Part shown: one piece after another, positions 9,490 through 22,197 of the stretch | Layout: each line of letters begins with the position of its first letter | Numbering within the stretch: the stretch's first letter is position 1 | DNA from: Valencia hispanica | Lineage: Eukaryota > Chordata > Actinopteri > Cyprinodontiformes > Valenciidae | Direction: 5' to 3' | NCBI GenBank assembly: GCA_963556495.2 | Contig: OY747712.1 | Coordinates: 29,966,235 to 30,030,234, forward strand | DNA length: 64,000 nt | Made by a program: the position numbers and the translations under genes | Notes under the pieces: model-generated | What the model saw: only the letters and a program-made list of their open reading frames with translations | What the model was told of the DNA's origin: nothing | Databases searched by the model: none

Positions 9490-11929
9490 CTTTAATTAAT
9501 ATTTGCCACTCAATTATATTGATTTTACAAGGAATAAACACTGAAAGTTTCACAGATTTTATGATTTAGCCAGCTGCCTTCAGGAACTTTCAAGAAGGGA
9601 ATAAAGGAAAGACTCTTTGTGTTTATGTATACATCTGAATAAAAGGTTGGCCTATCAGGCTCAAATCTTTCCTGAAGAAGCTTTTGTGCCTGTTTTTTAT
9701 CCTTCTTTCAGTTATATATTTCTATCCAAGAATATTTTCTTCTCTACATTTTCTTCAAGAACAACATGGAAATATTTATGAAATTTACATAATATGTTTT
9801 ACCATGTAATATTTTTACAATAAAAGACTGCTGCTGAAAACGGAGATGGCTGTGATTGTTTATTATGATATATTATGAAATTGAAAGTCGAATGCTGTCT
9901 CTCATTGGACTAGGAACTGCTCCATATGCCTGAAAGGGCTGATTGCAAGAGCACTTAGTCATCAAGACTACAGTACGCACACAGCTCTTCATACCATTAA
10001 CCTCTAGAAACACAGCTAATTCATATTCTGCCGGGATTTACAGATGCATTTTATTACAGTGCTGAGGGAAAAAAATGAATTGAATAATTGAATTCAATAT
10101 TACCGTCTCATATTCTATCTTTTATACTGAGTTTCAGTGCATTTGCTGTGATAAGTCATTTATTTTAGTTCTCAGTGTGAAATACTCAGACAGAAATCTA
10201 GATTATTTCTCAAGCAAATTTGTTCTGAAGCTTTGTTTTAATATGAAACGGCTCATCATCCTCTATGTAAATCAATTAAACACAGGAAGGTACATTACAT
10301 AGAAACCCGTTAACTTCGATGAGATAGACGATAGCCATTAAAAAGAATCCATCTGTTTCTATCGTTTTTGTCTGTCTCTTTAAAACAGTACATGATTTGT
10401 TTGTATCTTTCAACAGCCGCACAATTATATTAGTTGTACACATTCTTTTTGTTTTTATTCAAAGCTTTGGAACTCTGAAAAATTCAGAAACATCTTTAAT
10501 TAAGAAGAAAGTAAACTCCACCAAAATTCACTTATTGACTTTTTATCACAACCCCTCGCTTCTCCTGCAAGCTACCCCCCCCCCCAACAGTGCAGACACA
10601 TACCCACTCCATGGTTTTGAATTCCCCAGAGCAAAAAGAATAAGAGAAAGGGATTAAGGTGTATTTAAAGGCACGACCTAACTCCCTCACAAAATGCTCA
10701 CAACCTCTAGAGTTACAGACGCTGAAAGGAGAAGATATGCATACATTTGTATGAATTAGAATGCAAATTAAAAGTCATGTTTAAAAATGCTGGCATTCAC
10801 GAGATGATACCCTTTTCAAGGTAGAAAATGACTGTGTTGTATGTGTATGTGAATTTAGATTAGATTTTTTAAATCTTTTCCTTTTCCAAAGCTTATTACA
10901 TAAGCTATCCAATTTCAGTGTGATCACATGTCTTCTATTTCTCAGCTTCTATTCTTTTACCAAAATGTGTTCCAGATACATAAGGAACTGTTACAGTTCT
11001 CTGTCAGCTGTCACGACTTCACAGTTGACAAATGTTGTGCAACAGTAGGTTTAGTTTGCTTAGGAATAACTATTAATGCCAAAGGCAGTTATTAACAAAG
11101 TTTGTAATTTAGATCAAAATTACAAAGTTTGGGCACCACCTAATTATCAGACAATAATAGCCTAATAATTTTTTTGCTAATGAATACCTGCCTGCTAATT
11201 GCTTAGGTATTAAATAACAATAGATTAAGGATTTAAGTTCAGCACTGGCATTCTTGGACAGCAAGCTCTAAACACATATCTATGGAATAAAGACAAACTT
11301 CTCTCCAAAATATAAGAAGTTATTTAAAAAAATTCAACCTTCCAGTTAATTACTTTAATCAGCTCACTAGGCTAGTCACACTCAACTAAACAACTAAGTA
11401 AAAATGAAACAATAATGAAAAACATATAAACTATAAAAAAGTCAAACAGTAAAATTGAACAAATGAGAACAGAACCTATAACCAATAAAAATAATGCAGT
11501 AATGTCACAGATCAGCATGAACTGTAAATGTCATTTATCAAATGTTTGTAGAAACTGTCATATATTCTATCCTACGAATCAGTGGCGTAGCCAGAAAAAA
11601 GACACTGGGTGTGCACCAGCAAACAATGGGTGTCCCAAATTTATTCTCAACAAATATAAAATTTTTGCCAAGGACTCGCCCTACCTACAGGCCTGCAGGC
11701 AAAACAAATAAATCCAGACCAATATATAAAAAATCACTGGCTGGCATTAACTTGTATAATCAAACACATGATCAACTTCTGAAATACATTATAATAACTT
11801 TTCAACCTTTAAACATATGTTTTTAACGCAATTTAAATTAACAATTTTCAAATGCATATCCTGTAATATTTATAAGTAAACCTGTTTATCTTATCCTATT
11901 TATTTCTTACTCACACTATCACATGTACA
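9490..11929. other. Unassigned non-coding DNA
   Basis: No gene seen. 9880-10340 has a mixed composition unlike the flanking AT-rich DNA and may be a conserved non-coding block. At 11584 a CAGTGGCGTAGCCAG motif resembles the start of a fish DNA transposon, but no matching right end was found. Confidence 0.4.
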
Positions 11930-14085
11930 CAGTGGCGGATCTAGAAAAATATTTATGGGGTGGCAAGAAAGGGGCAAGAATATTTCAGGGGTGGCACCAT
12001 ATGCCAGAATTTTATATATATATTGGTTTTATTGATCAGTCAAACACATGCTTCACCTCTTCACTCCCCAGTATTTACATATATGATAGATACATACATG
12101 TATTTGTTTTGCTTCAGGTTATTTAAGCACATTAAAGCTGCATTGTGCAATATTTTTGTTAAAATAAAATTTTTTCTTTTTAAATCTATAGTCAGTTTTT
12201 TCATCTCCTGACGATACAATTGAATCAAGTGCTGTAGTTTGATTCTACCGCGGTTGCATGTGGAGGCAGCAATTCCATTTATTTTGAGGTGGTTCAGGGT
12301 GAGCGTCTGGGCTTGTGAGAGCGCGTAGCGTGACGTAATGATGCACGTACGTACCCATGTACGCGGTCTAAGCTAGCCAGCCACGACACCTACACAAGCT
12401 CCTCTTAAGTCAAAGAAGAAAAGAGTTTTATCCAGCAATACAAAAAAAAGCAAAAATGGCCTCTGACCGTTGCAGAGCTCGTAATAATGAGCTCACGCCT
12501 GAAAGTCATGTGAGTGCGCATTTTGCTGATTGCAGTTTGTCTAATGGCCACATGTTGCACTCTCTGCAGCACTTTCAGCAAACTAGCAGCTTTAAAGGTT
12601 CACCAAGGAGAATATAATGCAACGCTTTTCATGAGCTTTAAGCTCCTAATTTCCAATTTTACAAAACCCCTTAACATTCCTGCAATTTCCGCCCCACATT
12701 TATCTTAAATGCATACCCAAAATTAAGTTAAAGCTGTTGTTGAACCATTTTGAATAGAAACATGGCTGGGATCTCTTTGGAAAGCAAACACTCTAAAATT
12801 TATCCCAGAACTGTGTTAATATCTCTGAGTGCTATTTACCAAGCAATATGAATTTTAATGCACTGAAAAATAAAAAAATTATGTCCGATTATTTATTTTA
12901 TATAAATACATGCTGTAAAAATGGCTTTAAAAATAGGTTGGGACCTAAAACACACTGTTGGTCTAAAGCCTGAAGTATTAACTTCATCCACACCAAATTT
13001 GACAGCAATAAACCAAAAAATTAGTATTCTGCACATATTTTTCTAACTACAGGTCAAAGGTGGTCAAATGTGTGCCATATGCGCCATCTCCCGGGTAAAT
13101 GCCGTAGACCTCACTGAATTAAAAATATCATCAGAATCATAACTGCATCTTACCATATAAAGCTCCACGGCTTCCTTCAATGTTGTATTTTAATTATAAA
13201 GGGTGTTTGGACACTGTGCTGAAACAGTATGTTACTGGTACGCACTGTGCGTAATCTCTTCATGAGTATGACATTTTACGCACGTCATATACTATGGCAG
13301 CGACTAAGTGAGCCCGGTCAAGTTATATATCTTGTTTACAGCATTACATTGACTATTCGATGCGTCAATCTTCAGAGTTCTGGACCGCGATTGGTTCGAG
13401 TTACTTACCATAACGTGACTTTCCATCCATGCGCCATTGGTCGGAGATCTACCGTACGTATGGAATAAACCGGATGAAGTATTTTTTTTTCCTTCTGGGC
13501 GTGCTCAGTGACCTTTGTAGGCAGAAGTGGAAGCGAAGGAATCGGAAACAAAGCCGTAAAGACTACAAAAATGGCCATAGACATTTCGGAAGCGCATTTT
13601 CACTGTTTATTTTACATTTTTTTATCAGTTTTACTGTTGTCCTGGACTAATCACTTTATTGGAGGACTTTAATCGGACCCTTATTGATGTAAAAAGAAAA
13701 TTTTTGTTCGAAATGGATCGGTTTTGTCACGTTTATCGGACTACAAAGTGGTGAGTTCCATATTTTTATGTCTCCGTCAGGAGAACGTTTGTGTTGGCAA
13801 AAACGCTCACTGTGTCTACAGTTATGATTATATCCTTGATCACCATCCATAATTGGAATCACAAGACTCTTAGCTTTCCAATGATATAAAATATGTATAG
13901 GTTCATAGAAGTTAGAAGTCAGAAAATCGATTGATTTAAAATAGAAAATGGGCTGGGCCCGCCCGCGGGCCCTCGGATCGTTAACGGGTTTGAATTCATA
14001 GCTGCTAGGGTGGCAGCAGGGGTGGCAAGGCTTTCTTTTAGGGTGGCAACTGCCACCCTATGCCACCCCAGAATATCCGCCCATG
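11930..14085. mobile_element. hAT-like DNA element, 2.16 kb
   Basis: Flanked by a perfect 8-bp direct repeat CATGTACA (11922-11929 and 14086-14093). The left end is CAGTGGCGGATCTAG. The right end on the opposite strand is CATGGGCGGATATTC, so the termini share a GGCGGAT core. Both subterminal regions repeat GGGTGGCA-type words. These are hAT hallmarks. The interior has no recognisable transposase and includes a smaller TTAA-flanked insertion at 12136-12591. The element is non-autonomous or has lost its coding region. Confidence 0.75.
12136..12591. mobile_element. TTAA-flanked MITE candidate
   Basis: TTAA (12132-12135 and 12592-12595) borders termini AGCTGC... and ...GCAGCT. Beyond the first six bases the ends match only partly. 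A TTAA duplication is used by piggyBac and Kolobok transposons. The match is short, so chance is possible. It sits inside the hAT-like element and would be younger. No coding capacity. Confidence 0.4.
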
Positions 14086-14302
14086 CATGTACATATTATT
14101 TAAGCATCTGAACTTCCCCGCTTCGGATTGCAGCTGAGCTCCACAAGGCAAGGCGGCGTGGTTTGGCCTTAAACAGGTTTATTATTTAGTCAGAGTCTAG
14201 TTTGTCTGCAAGCTCTTTTTCGAACATGAGCAATGAGATGCAATCAACTAGTCTCTCAGTGAGCTTTGTAGCTCTGCTGCTGGTTTTAATCCTGTTCACC
14301 AC

Positions 14303-14575
14303 CAGTGTTGCCAACTGTCTCCGACAGAAAGTAGCTGAAGTTGCCCCAGAAAGTCGCTAGATGTCGCCAGATGATGTCATATGCTAATTTGCATAATGAT
14401 GATGTCATCACGTGCTGACGAATGAAACAGAAAAGAGGAAATAATTATATTTAGATTAGGATTACACAGTTAAACAATACATTGTTTAAACAGGGGAAAC
14501 ATGCTACAGGGAAATGTGACTTCTCTCTTCAAGAAGAGACTGTGGAACATGTTCTATTATTTTGCCAGTGCTACA
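14303..14575 (-). mobile_element. Composite DNA element, copy 2 (one end only)
   Basis: Starts CAGTGTTGCCAACTGTCTCC, the inverted terminus matching the right end of copy 3. It keeps the CRE-like/octamer cluster (TGATGTCA 14372-14379, ATTTGCAT 14387-14394, TGATGTCA 14400-14407) and the LINE knuckle fragment (14438-14575, plus). Homology to the other copies stops at about 14575, so about 800 bp are missing. Orientation is opposite to copies 1 and 3. Confidence 0.7.
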
Positions 14576-14887
14576 ATGGAATTTAGAATGTTCGTACGAA
14601 CAGTTAAAAGTCTGATTGATCAAATATGCGGTGGCCAGTCCGTGCTGGGACCCATGTATTTTTTCCCCCGCTGTTCTTCAAATGAACTGAACTGTTAAAC
14701 CTCCCCTGCCACGGAAGGACAGCTACGTTTCTTGGTTCAGATGAAAATTGAGTCAATTTCTAGTTCCAAAGACTGAAGTCTTCTAAATCTTCAGAACTAA
14801 AGGTGGATGTTGGGAATCCATTTTCCACAAATGAACTGAAAAGACTGCACTTCCCAGCATTTCTAGCTGTGACCCCAACACTTTCCT

Positions 14888-14929
14888 ATTGGTCGTGGCC
14901 AACGATGACATCACGAAGTTTATAAAAGG
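14888..14929 (+). promoter_or_regulatory. CCAAT-CRE-TATA promoter module
   Basis: An inverted CCAAT (ATTGG, 14888-14892), a CRE-like TGACATCA (14906-14913) and a strong TATA box TATAAAAGG (14921-14929) sit in 42 bp, in the order and spacing of a RNA polymerase II core promoter. Initiation would be expected around 14950-14955. No long ORF follows. Confidence 0.6.
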
Positions 14930-16179
14930 GGTGGGCAGCAACCGACCCCTGTCTTTTTACAGTGTTCCTTGGGAATGCAAGGAGACACGCTATTCAATGA
15001 TGAATCCATGTGACTTCTAACCTGCGGGGTGGGAAAGAAAACACTTTTAAAACCTTCGAAGTACCAGCGTCTGTTTGTGTAGCCAGCCTAGACAAGATTA
15101 AAATTCTTCCAAGACAATTCTTTACGACGTCGATCCGCAGCCGTCAGGCCTGCAGCCAGAACCAAGATCGTAAAAAAAACCCTGTGCAAGATTTTGTTTC
15201 TCCCTTTTGCTCAACTACGGACACATTTTGCTTCCCTCTTTGTGGACTGGACTTCCCTCAAAGCAAATTAGGACTGAACCGGTTCATTCAACTTAATCTT
15301 GTGTTTGGGAAGATAAATAGGGAAAATATAGTTCAGACGAGTTAGAGTTGGTTCATTATTAGTTAAAGTGTTTTTAAGTGCTTAACCTGTTGGCTCATTT
15401 AGCATCGCTGCACGCATAAGTTTGTGAGCTGTATTGTTTGATGAGTGTTTTAAACTGTTTTTTATCCTGAGCAGATCCCACTATATTTTTTTCTTTTCCT
15501 CGTTCTACCCTCTCTCTTGCTCTCTGATCACCTGGTCGGCAGAGTCGGGCTCAGTCCGACCTGTGTTAGCTGGTCTATTAGCTGAAAGGTTAACTCTATT
15601 GTTCTTTGTCTGGTAGTTAAAGCTGTGGCCTTTCACGTGGACAGTCCACTCCATGTGCTCTGCCCCATTTGAGCCAAATCTAGTTTTATGGCCCTTTGTT
15701 TTCTTACATGCTGTGTGCTAACCTCCATCTTTGCCCATAAATAAGTTTATGGCCCTTGTCCTACAGGCTATCTCTTACTCGAGCCCCCTAGAGCGAGGGA
15801 TCAGCCACCTCCCTTTCTGAACAAACCCTCACCTCTCCTCTCCTGCTAAAAGGGGAGCCGTCTGTTTGTCTCTGATCCCCTTGGTATTAGTTGTGTTGAT
15901 TAATTTTCACATATTCGTTTTCTGAGATCGGTAGTAGTTAGTTGCATGCTTTAGAATAGATGGGAATTATTGACAAAATATTTTTGCTGTAAGGTTGATC
16001 TATTTTCTTAATAAGACTCACATTTTTAGCCTAGCTTTTAACTGATTACTATTTATTATTGTCTGTTTAATTGCTGTGTATGTTTTAATTGATTAAATTT
16101 GATCAATGTTTTAAATTAATCTTATCACATTTATCCAAGTTATTTTTGTATTTTAATCTGTTATTTTAATCTTCCTTCC

Positions 16180-17420
16180 AGACTTTCCTCTATGGGAGCC
16201 CTCTGTCTCGGGAGCGGTGGTTGGCTGTGGCTGCCTGGGTGCCCTCCAGGTAGCGCTTGGGTGGAGGTGGGGGTCTTGGCCTTGCCTCCACTGGGTGTCC
16301 TGTGTCAGTGCCTCGGCTGCTGCTGCTGATGTGCTGCTGCCGGTGCAGATGGCTCCTCCGATGGCGTTTCCTTACCTGGCTCATCTGTACTCGGCCCAAT
16401 GTCCTTTTAACTTTTGCTTTGGGGTTGGTTTGGAGGGAGGGGGTTATAACTGCGATCATGTTTTTAATTCTTTAGGGGAGGGATGGGAATGTGGTTTTGT
16501 GTGGGGTTGTTGTGAATTCCCTGCTGTGAGGAGTACACGTCACACCAAGCTGCATCATGCAGAGACTGATGGACTGTTTGTGCATGCGTGGGGTGTTTGA
16601 GAAAAACTTTCTCTGTTGTTAATCAGTTTGACTTCCTCCGATCGTCAGTGGTTTTCATTGTTCCTTTGTACAACAGTGTGTGTCAGTGATAATGTAAGTT
16701 ACGTGATGAGTGGATGCTGTTTATATTTCGAACTTAGCGTGAGCTATTAATTTTACCAGAGTAATATGATTTTGTTTACTTAAGTTATCATTTAGGACAT
16801 GTTACTGAACCCCATGAAACAGACGACCAGACATGTAACTTAGTTAATTGTCATACATCTTATTTCCTTCTGCTACTGTTATTTAGCTGTGTAGCCATTC
16901 TTCATTGAGGCCGTTATGTTGATGCTGATGTGTCGAACTGCCGGACCTGTAGCCGACAGAGTTTTCCCATTTTAGCTTGGTGACCTACCTTGGTGACCTA
17001 CCTGTGGTGCGAAGCTGTGGGGTTGTTTAATGGACCTTTACCGACCCTTTGTGGCGATTTGCAGTATGACATGTTATTCATGTCTATTTTAATTCATGTT
17101 ATTCTATGATTATTTGTCATTAATGCCACTGTACATTAATTATTATTAATATCGTTTTACTGTTGTTGTCTTCTGCAGACATCACAAACCACAGAAGTAC
17201 ACACTTGTTACAGTGTCGTGTTAAGTTGGAAAGAGGTCAATAAATTCATAAAAGGAATAAGTTGCCTCTTCTTTTCTAACCGTAGGATTAGGCCAGTATA
17301 CATACAGTCAGCACATCATCACCGAAGCTGTTCCGTTAAAGGGGTAGTTTTAATCTGTAAAGCACTTTGAGATGCAATTTTGTATGAAAAGCACTTTATA
17401 AATAAAGTTTGATTTGATTA
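16180..17420 (+). mobile_element. LINE (CR1/L2-like) 3' end, 5' truncated
   Basis: The right end reads CTGTAAAGCACTTTGAGATG ... AAAGCACTTTATAAATAAAG and then TTTGATTTGATT, the structured tail plus short tandem repeat used by L2-like LINEs. The left part (16190-16480) is unusually G/C-rich for this window. No reverse transcriptase remains, so this is a 3'-UTR-only copy. The left border is approximate. Confidence 0.45.
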
Positions 17421-17570
17421 ATAAATTCCCCTTAGCTTAAAGAAAAGTTTTCTGTGATTACTTGGTGTATGCGTGCAATTATTGTCCACAGTGTTTGAAC
17501 TTATACCTTTCAGAAGAGACTGGTTGTCTGGGATTACAATTGCTTCGGGAAGAAGCTGGTGCCCCTAACA

Positions 17571-20500
17571 TTAATTAATAGATTCAAACGTTAACTTCAT
17601 CGATAATTACATTAATATTAAATTATTGATCATAATTATAGAAGGTTATGTAAACCAGACAAGAATTTGTTCACTCTGTGTCACAACATCCGCAATCCTC
17701 TGTTGATAAATCCCACATATGCATACGTGCTCGTGCCCATTCAGTTATTTGCATAAAGAAACAACCTTAATTAACCATATTTGGTCACACTACATCCTCT
17801 GACACATGTATTAATCCTTGCGTTCTTCCTGAAAAGAAAGCGAAGAAAGGAATTTTCAGTGACACCGAGATCGAAGTGAAACATACGTGGGGTCATGATG
17901 AACAGACTTTTTGAATATTGTCATAGTTAACGCAAATTCATTTTAACACAGATTTAACACACTTTTTGCCCTTTGTTATCAGCTGTTCCTCTGTTTATTG
18001 CCCCCCCCCCCCCCCCCCCCCTCCAGCACATAGCAGTTATATTCCTGATGCAGACATAAAAAATGTGGCAAAGAATCATTTGCTATTATTCATTTCTGTG
18101 GAAATACTTATTACTTACAAATTAAATCAGTAAAATTTAAACAATGTTTTTTGGTCCTATCAGCTCACGGCTAACCAATAAAAAAAAAAAAGAATACTGC
18201 CTGGGAGAAAGTGACAGAGGCAGTAAATGCGGTCGGGACAGGGGAGAGGTTCCCGTTGGAAATAAAGGAAAAAATGGTTTGATATCAAACTGAATACAAT
18301 AAAACGTCCCTCAGCACACAACTGGGCCAGATCTTCTACCGGAGGTGCACAGATCATCACATTTGGCACACGTGTGGCCATGTGTGATTGGAGACACTTC
18401 TTTGGGTGGCATCAGAACGCATGGAGACAGCAACAACCTGATGCAACGATAAGCAGAACCATCCAGTTTCCACCGTACAGTTTGCAAACCTTTTATATAT
18501 AAATGTAACAACATCTCTTTAAGCCCCCCCCAGATTGCGATTCACAGGATTTCCAGGCATGGTCACCCCCAAAATTGTATTATTTATAGCAAATTTTGTT
18601 ATTTTGCTAAAAGAGAGACAGATGCTACCATGAGCTCCATGGCGGAGGTGATAAACTGATGAGATAAATATTCCATCAAAGTAAAACTGTTTCAGTGTTG
18701 CATTTCCCCCGTTCTAACACTAGAATCTGTGCCTATGCATGCTCAGAGCTGTTCTTATATTTAGGAACATTTCTACGCACGAGTACAAGACGGTAAATCC
18801 CACACAATGCATAAAATTGTTCCTACGCACGAAAAACCCATAGATCTGGGCGTATGTATGGTTGGCCAAATTACCTTTCAACTAATTACGATTAGGCTAC
18901 TTTGGACCAAACATATGTTGTGAATTACTCACACAGCAGCACCTCTGGACAATCGCATCAGTTCTGCGACGGCATCATAGACAGTGTGTCTTTTTGGGAA
19001 AAAAGAAAATGTTTTTGCAAAATTTCAACTAAGCAAGATTTAAGGCTTATTCTTCGGCCAGAATGCAGTCACCAGCTACGCAGATGGTAGACTGAATATT
19101 TACTTTGTATCCAAGGTTCCTTTAAAGATACATTACCTCACTTCTCCACCATTAAAGAAGGGTGTCTCCTGGACTTATTTTTGTCTCACCATTGTAGTCC
19201 ACTTCATTAAAGATGCTGATTTCTTTCAAGGATCGAATTTTTGCTAACACAAGATGTCACAAAGACTCCTGCTCTTCCGCCCAGTGCTGAAGGTAGGCTA
19301 AACATTCTGAGACTAATAGTTTTTATATCAGTCTCTTTGTTCCCTATTTGTTGTTCAGTTCTTCATGGCACAGTCCTAACACAAAGCAGCTCACAACATA
19401 TAGCTATACATTGATTCATAAGGCATAACTTACACTGTGTCCATGACATGTTTCCTTTCTAACTCATTAATCATGTGCAAGTCTGGCGGTTTTTATATCA
19501 GGTAGGCCAAAATAAAAAAATGAAATCAAAAGTGTGTCATTTACACCCTTCATTCAAGTGCTATATATAAAATGGCCACAAAAACCACAGACTAATTCCA
19601 TAAATGTGACAGGATATCCTATTTAGACCCAAATTTATAACATTTTAGACAAAGCAGAGAACTAAGAAGATAATAAACACAGACTTTTGTGACATAGGCT
19701 TAGGTTTTATATTTAAGTTTAGTTTTCTACATAATTGGTGTGGTGATGTTTTTTTCAAGCATTGATGGTAATGGTAAGGGCTTGAAAACTGTCCTCTTCT
19801 TCAAACTTAGACAAGGTTTATTTATAGATCACTTTAAAAACACAGAAGATGGCCAAGATGCTGAACAAGTCAACAGTGGTTAATAAATAAACAAAAAAAG
19901 AACACAATACAGAACAAAAATAAAAAATACCACATATCATACCACAAAGTATGACACTTTTGCCATCAATCATTTAACACTTGGACAGTAAACTGGGAGA
20001 CGCTAAGTTGTCTACACTAAGCTCTAAAGCACTGACATTTGAACTGTAATATGTATAATTTAATGTAACAGTGTAACAAAAAAGATTTACATTTAAGCTA
20101 GGAATTGGTCAAGACATTGGCAGCGAACATTCCATTGATCTGTACCTTCTGAAATATCCAATATTCTGTAGAAGGTAAACTTACATGAAAGGAAACTTTA
20201 AGACTAAGTTATGCACTTAGGACCATACAAGAACTGTGTTTGGGAAACCTTTGTGTCCCACTGTGACTTTAAGCTTCACAATATGAATGTTCTGGGGTTA
20301 GGTTTACAATGCTGCACTTTTCCCTGTTTTCCATCTTTGTGGCAATCTGAACTAAAAGGCTAGTGGCCAAATTTTATATTTAGTGGAGTAAGGCTTCCTG
20401 TATGCCTCCAGATGTGGAAGTCAATAAAGGTCTTGACTGAAAAAAAATCAAACAGCTCCTTGACTGCCAAAAAGAGCATTCTCACTAACAGAACCTGGCC

Positions 20501-22197
20501 AAGGACAGTTAACAGAAGACAAAGTTTGATTTATCTCTGCTTCAGTTAGAACAAGTCTCCACCACTGTGTTCCTCTAAGCGGTTACTCTGTCGCTCACTT
20601 GACCTGTAACACTGTTTCGGAATGCGCAGTCATAACATGTTATGTCCCAATCATAACATCTGTGGACAGAAGCATATGGTAAAGCTCTTTTCAAGAACGG
20701 CAATAACAGCTGAAGCTCTGAACTGGAGAAGACAAGAGCCTCTTAAGAGCAATAAAATGCACATTGTGATTTTTATTATCTTTGCCGGTGTGGTCAGCTG
20801 TTGGATTTTAGAGGTTTGATCTTGCATGGCCTAAATCTTTCGTTCCTGCAGACAGCTGTTTGGCGTGGCCTCTTTTGTGTACTCACCAATACATGTGGGA
20901 ACTCAATGACAAGGAAGGGAGCTTGGCTCCTATTTTAATGCAAACTTGACTCTAAAGCTGCAACATGGCAAGACACAAAAGAGTTGGGAGGAGAATTTAT
21001 ATTCACAGACTGCTAAAAAAAAACTATTTCATCCACCCTTCAGCTACCATCTAAGCTAAAGTTTAATGTCATTTGTTAGTAAAGTACATCTACATAGCTG
21101 TAATTTTAAGACCCCAAAATCCCATCTATATTGATTTTAATCTAACGGAGCTGCTAATGCACTCAGTGTCTGATTTGCCCCTTTTCGTTGGTTTTCAATA
21201 TAATCAACATGTTTTTCTGCTGGACAAGCAACGGTCCACTGAAAATGGGCTGGGTCCAACTGTCTGGGGATGCTAATGTTACATTTAAATACAAATTAAT
21301 CATAAGAGGCTAATTCATCACCATGACAGCTGTGAAAACATCCTGCCAAGCCCCCATCCACGCCTTCCTCCTCTTCGTCCTCTCCGGTCTTTTCAGATTC
21401 CTTCTTAAAAAGGAGCACTTTTGGAAGTCCCTATGCATGGCTGTAGAATACGTATGCCTATGAGCATATTCATATGGTAATTGCATAGTAAAAGCTGAGG
21501 AGGGTGTGAAATTAACCAAGCTTGACAGAGGCCCATGTGACCTCCAAAGACGTTGAGAGGCCAGAGAAAACATCGATCATGTGACACCGTCAGAGTTGAG
21601 GCCGACCAGGTTTGGTCAAGATGGATGCTCTTTCAGGTCATGCATATAAATCTACTTTGAAATATTGAAATTAGAGCTGAATTATAACAAACAACTCTGG
21701 CTGCCTCTCCACAGGAAACATGTTCATCCGTCCTCCTCCCTTTCGCTACATGGTTTTGACAGAATTTGCGTGCGTGAGAGAAAACAAAAAGTGTTTTGAG
21801 AGACCCAAAGGCAGAGAAAAAAAAGTATATAAAAAGTCAGTGCATATGTGCATTTTCAGTTTCAGCCCTCAGTAATGGGACTCTAAAAGGGGTTGTTCTT
21901 TTTTTTCTTTTAGGTTTCTAGTGTGCGATGGGACGAGTGCTGTAATGGCCAAAACATGACAGAGGACCTTGCAATCATTAAGATACAATGCTGTGAAATG
22001 ATGGGAGTGAGTGGGGGTGGAGGATAAAGTCCAAAGAGAGCAGCAGCCCCGTGGTGTGTGACCCCACTGAAGCTAGACAAGCCTAGGACCTCATTTGCCC
22101 TTCTCTAAACGCTCTCAGGTAATGGCATGTGTGGCCCCATTTTGGATATGATGAATCTATCCTAAGTAAACGGATACGTACCACAATAATTTAATAT
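17571..22197. other. Unassigned non-coding DNA
   Basis: No gene recognised. It contains a C21 run (18001-18021) and a stretch with repeated CCTACGCACGA words at 18770-18830 that may be a decayed DNA transposon. A TTTATTTATAGATCACTTTA stretch at 19818-19837 looks like the reverse of a LINE tail. 21300-21600 has balanced composition but stops in all frames. Confidence 0.4.

Larger units (their letters stand above)
14808..17570 (+). mobile_element. Candidate LTR interrupted by a LINE end
   Basis: The segment begins TGTTGGGAATCC and ends GTGCCCCTAACA, so its ends form the TG...CA inverted pair TGTTrGGG seen in LTRs. It has a compact promoter near the 5' side (CCAAT, CRE-like, TATA at 14888-14929). 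No flanking duplication was found (left gtgga, right ttaat) and no second LTR or gag/pol is visible. Without 16180-17420, which looks like a separate LINE 3' end, the LTR would be about 1.5 kb. Tentative: it could equally be an unrelated promoter-bearing repeat. Confidence 0.35.

Noticed and set aside
11584..11700. CAGTGGCGTAGCCAG as the start of another DNA transposon
   Set aside because: No matching right terminus or flanking duplication was found in the window, so the element cannot be bounded.
16190..16600. G/C-rich frames (up to 127 codons), CpG-island-like
   Set aside because: Overlapping on both strands, no known domain, and the right end of the segment is a LINE tail; more likely a LINE 3' UTR than an exon.
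14808..17570. Full-length LTR retrotransposon
   Set aside because: Only TG...CA ends and a promoter are visible; no second LTR, primer site with internal genes, or duplication. Kept only as a low-confidence LTR candidate.
18160..18514. Two overlapping minus-strand frames that look coding-like
   Set aside because: No recognisable domain, no conserved pattern and no splice sites in phase.
18740..18860. Possible PIF/Harbinger relic with repeated CCTACGCACGA
   Set aside because: Only short shared words; no termini, 3-bp duplication or transposase.
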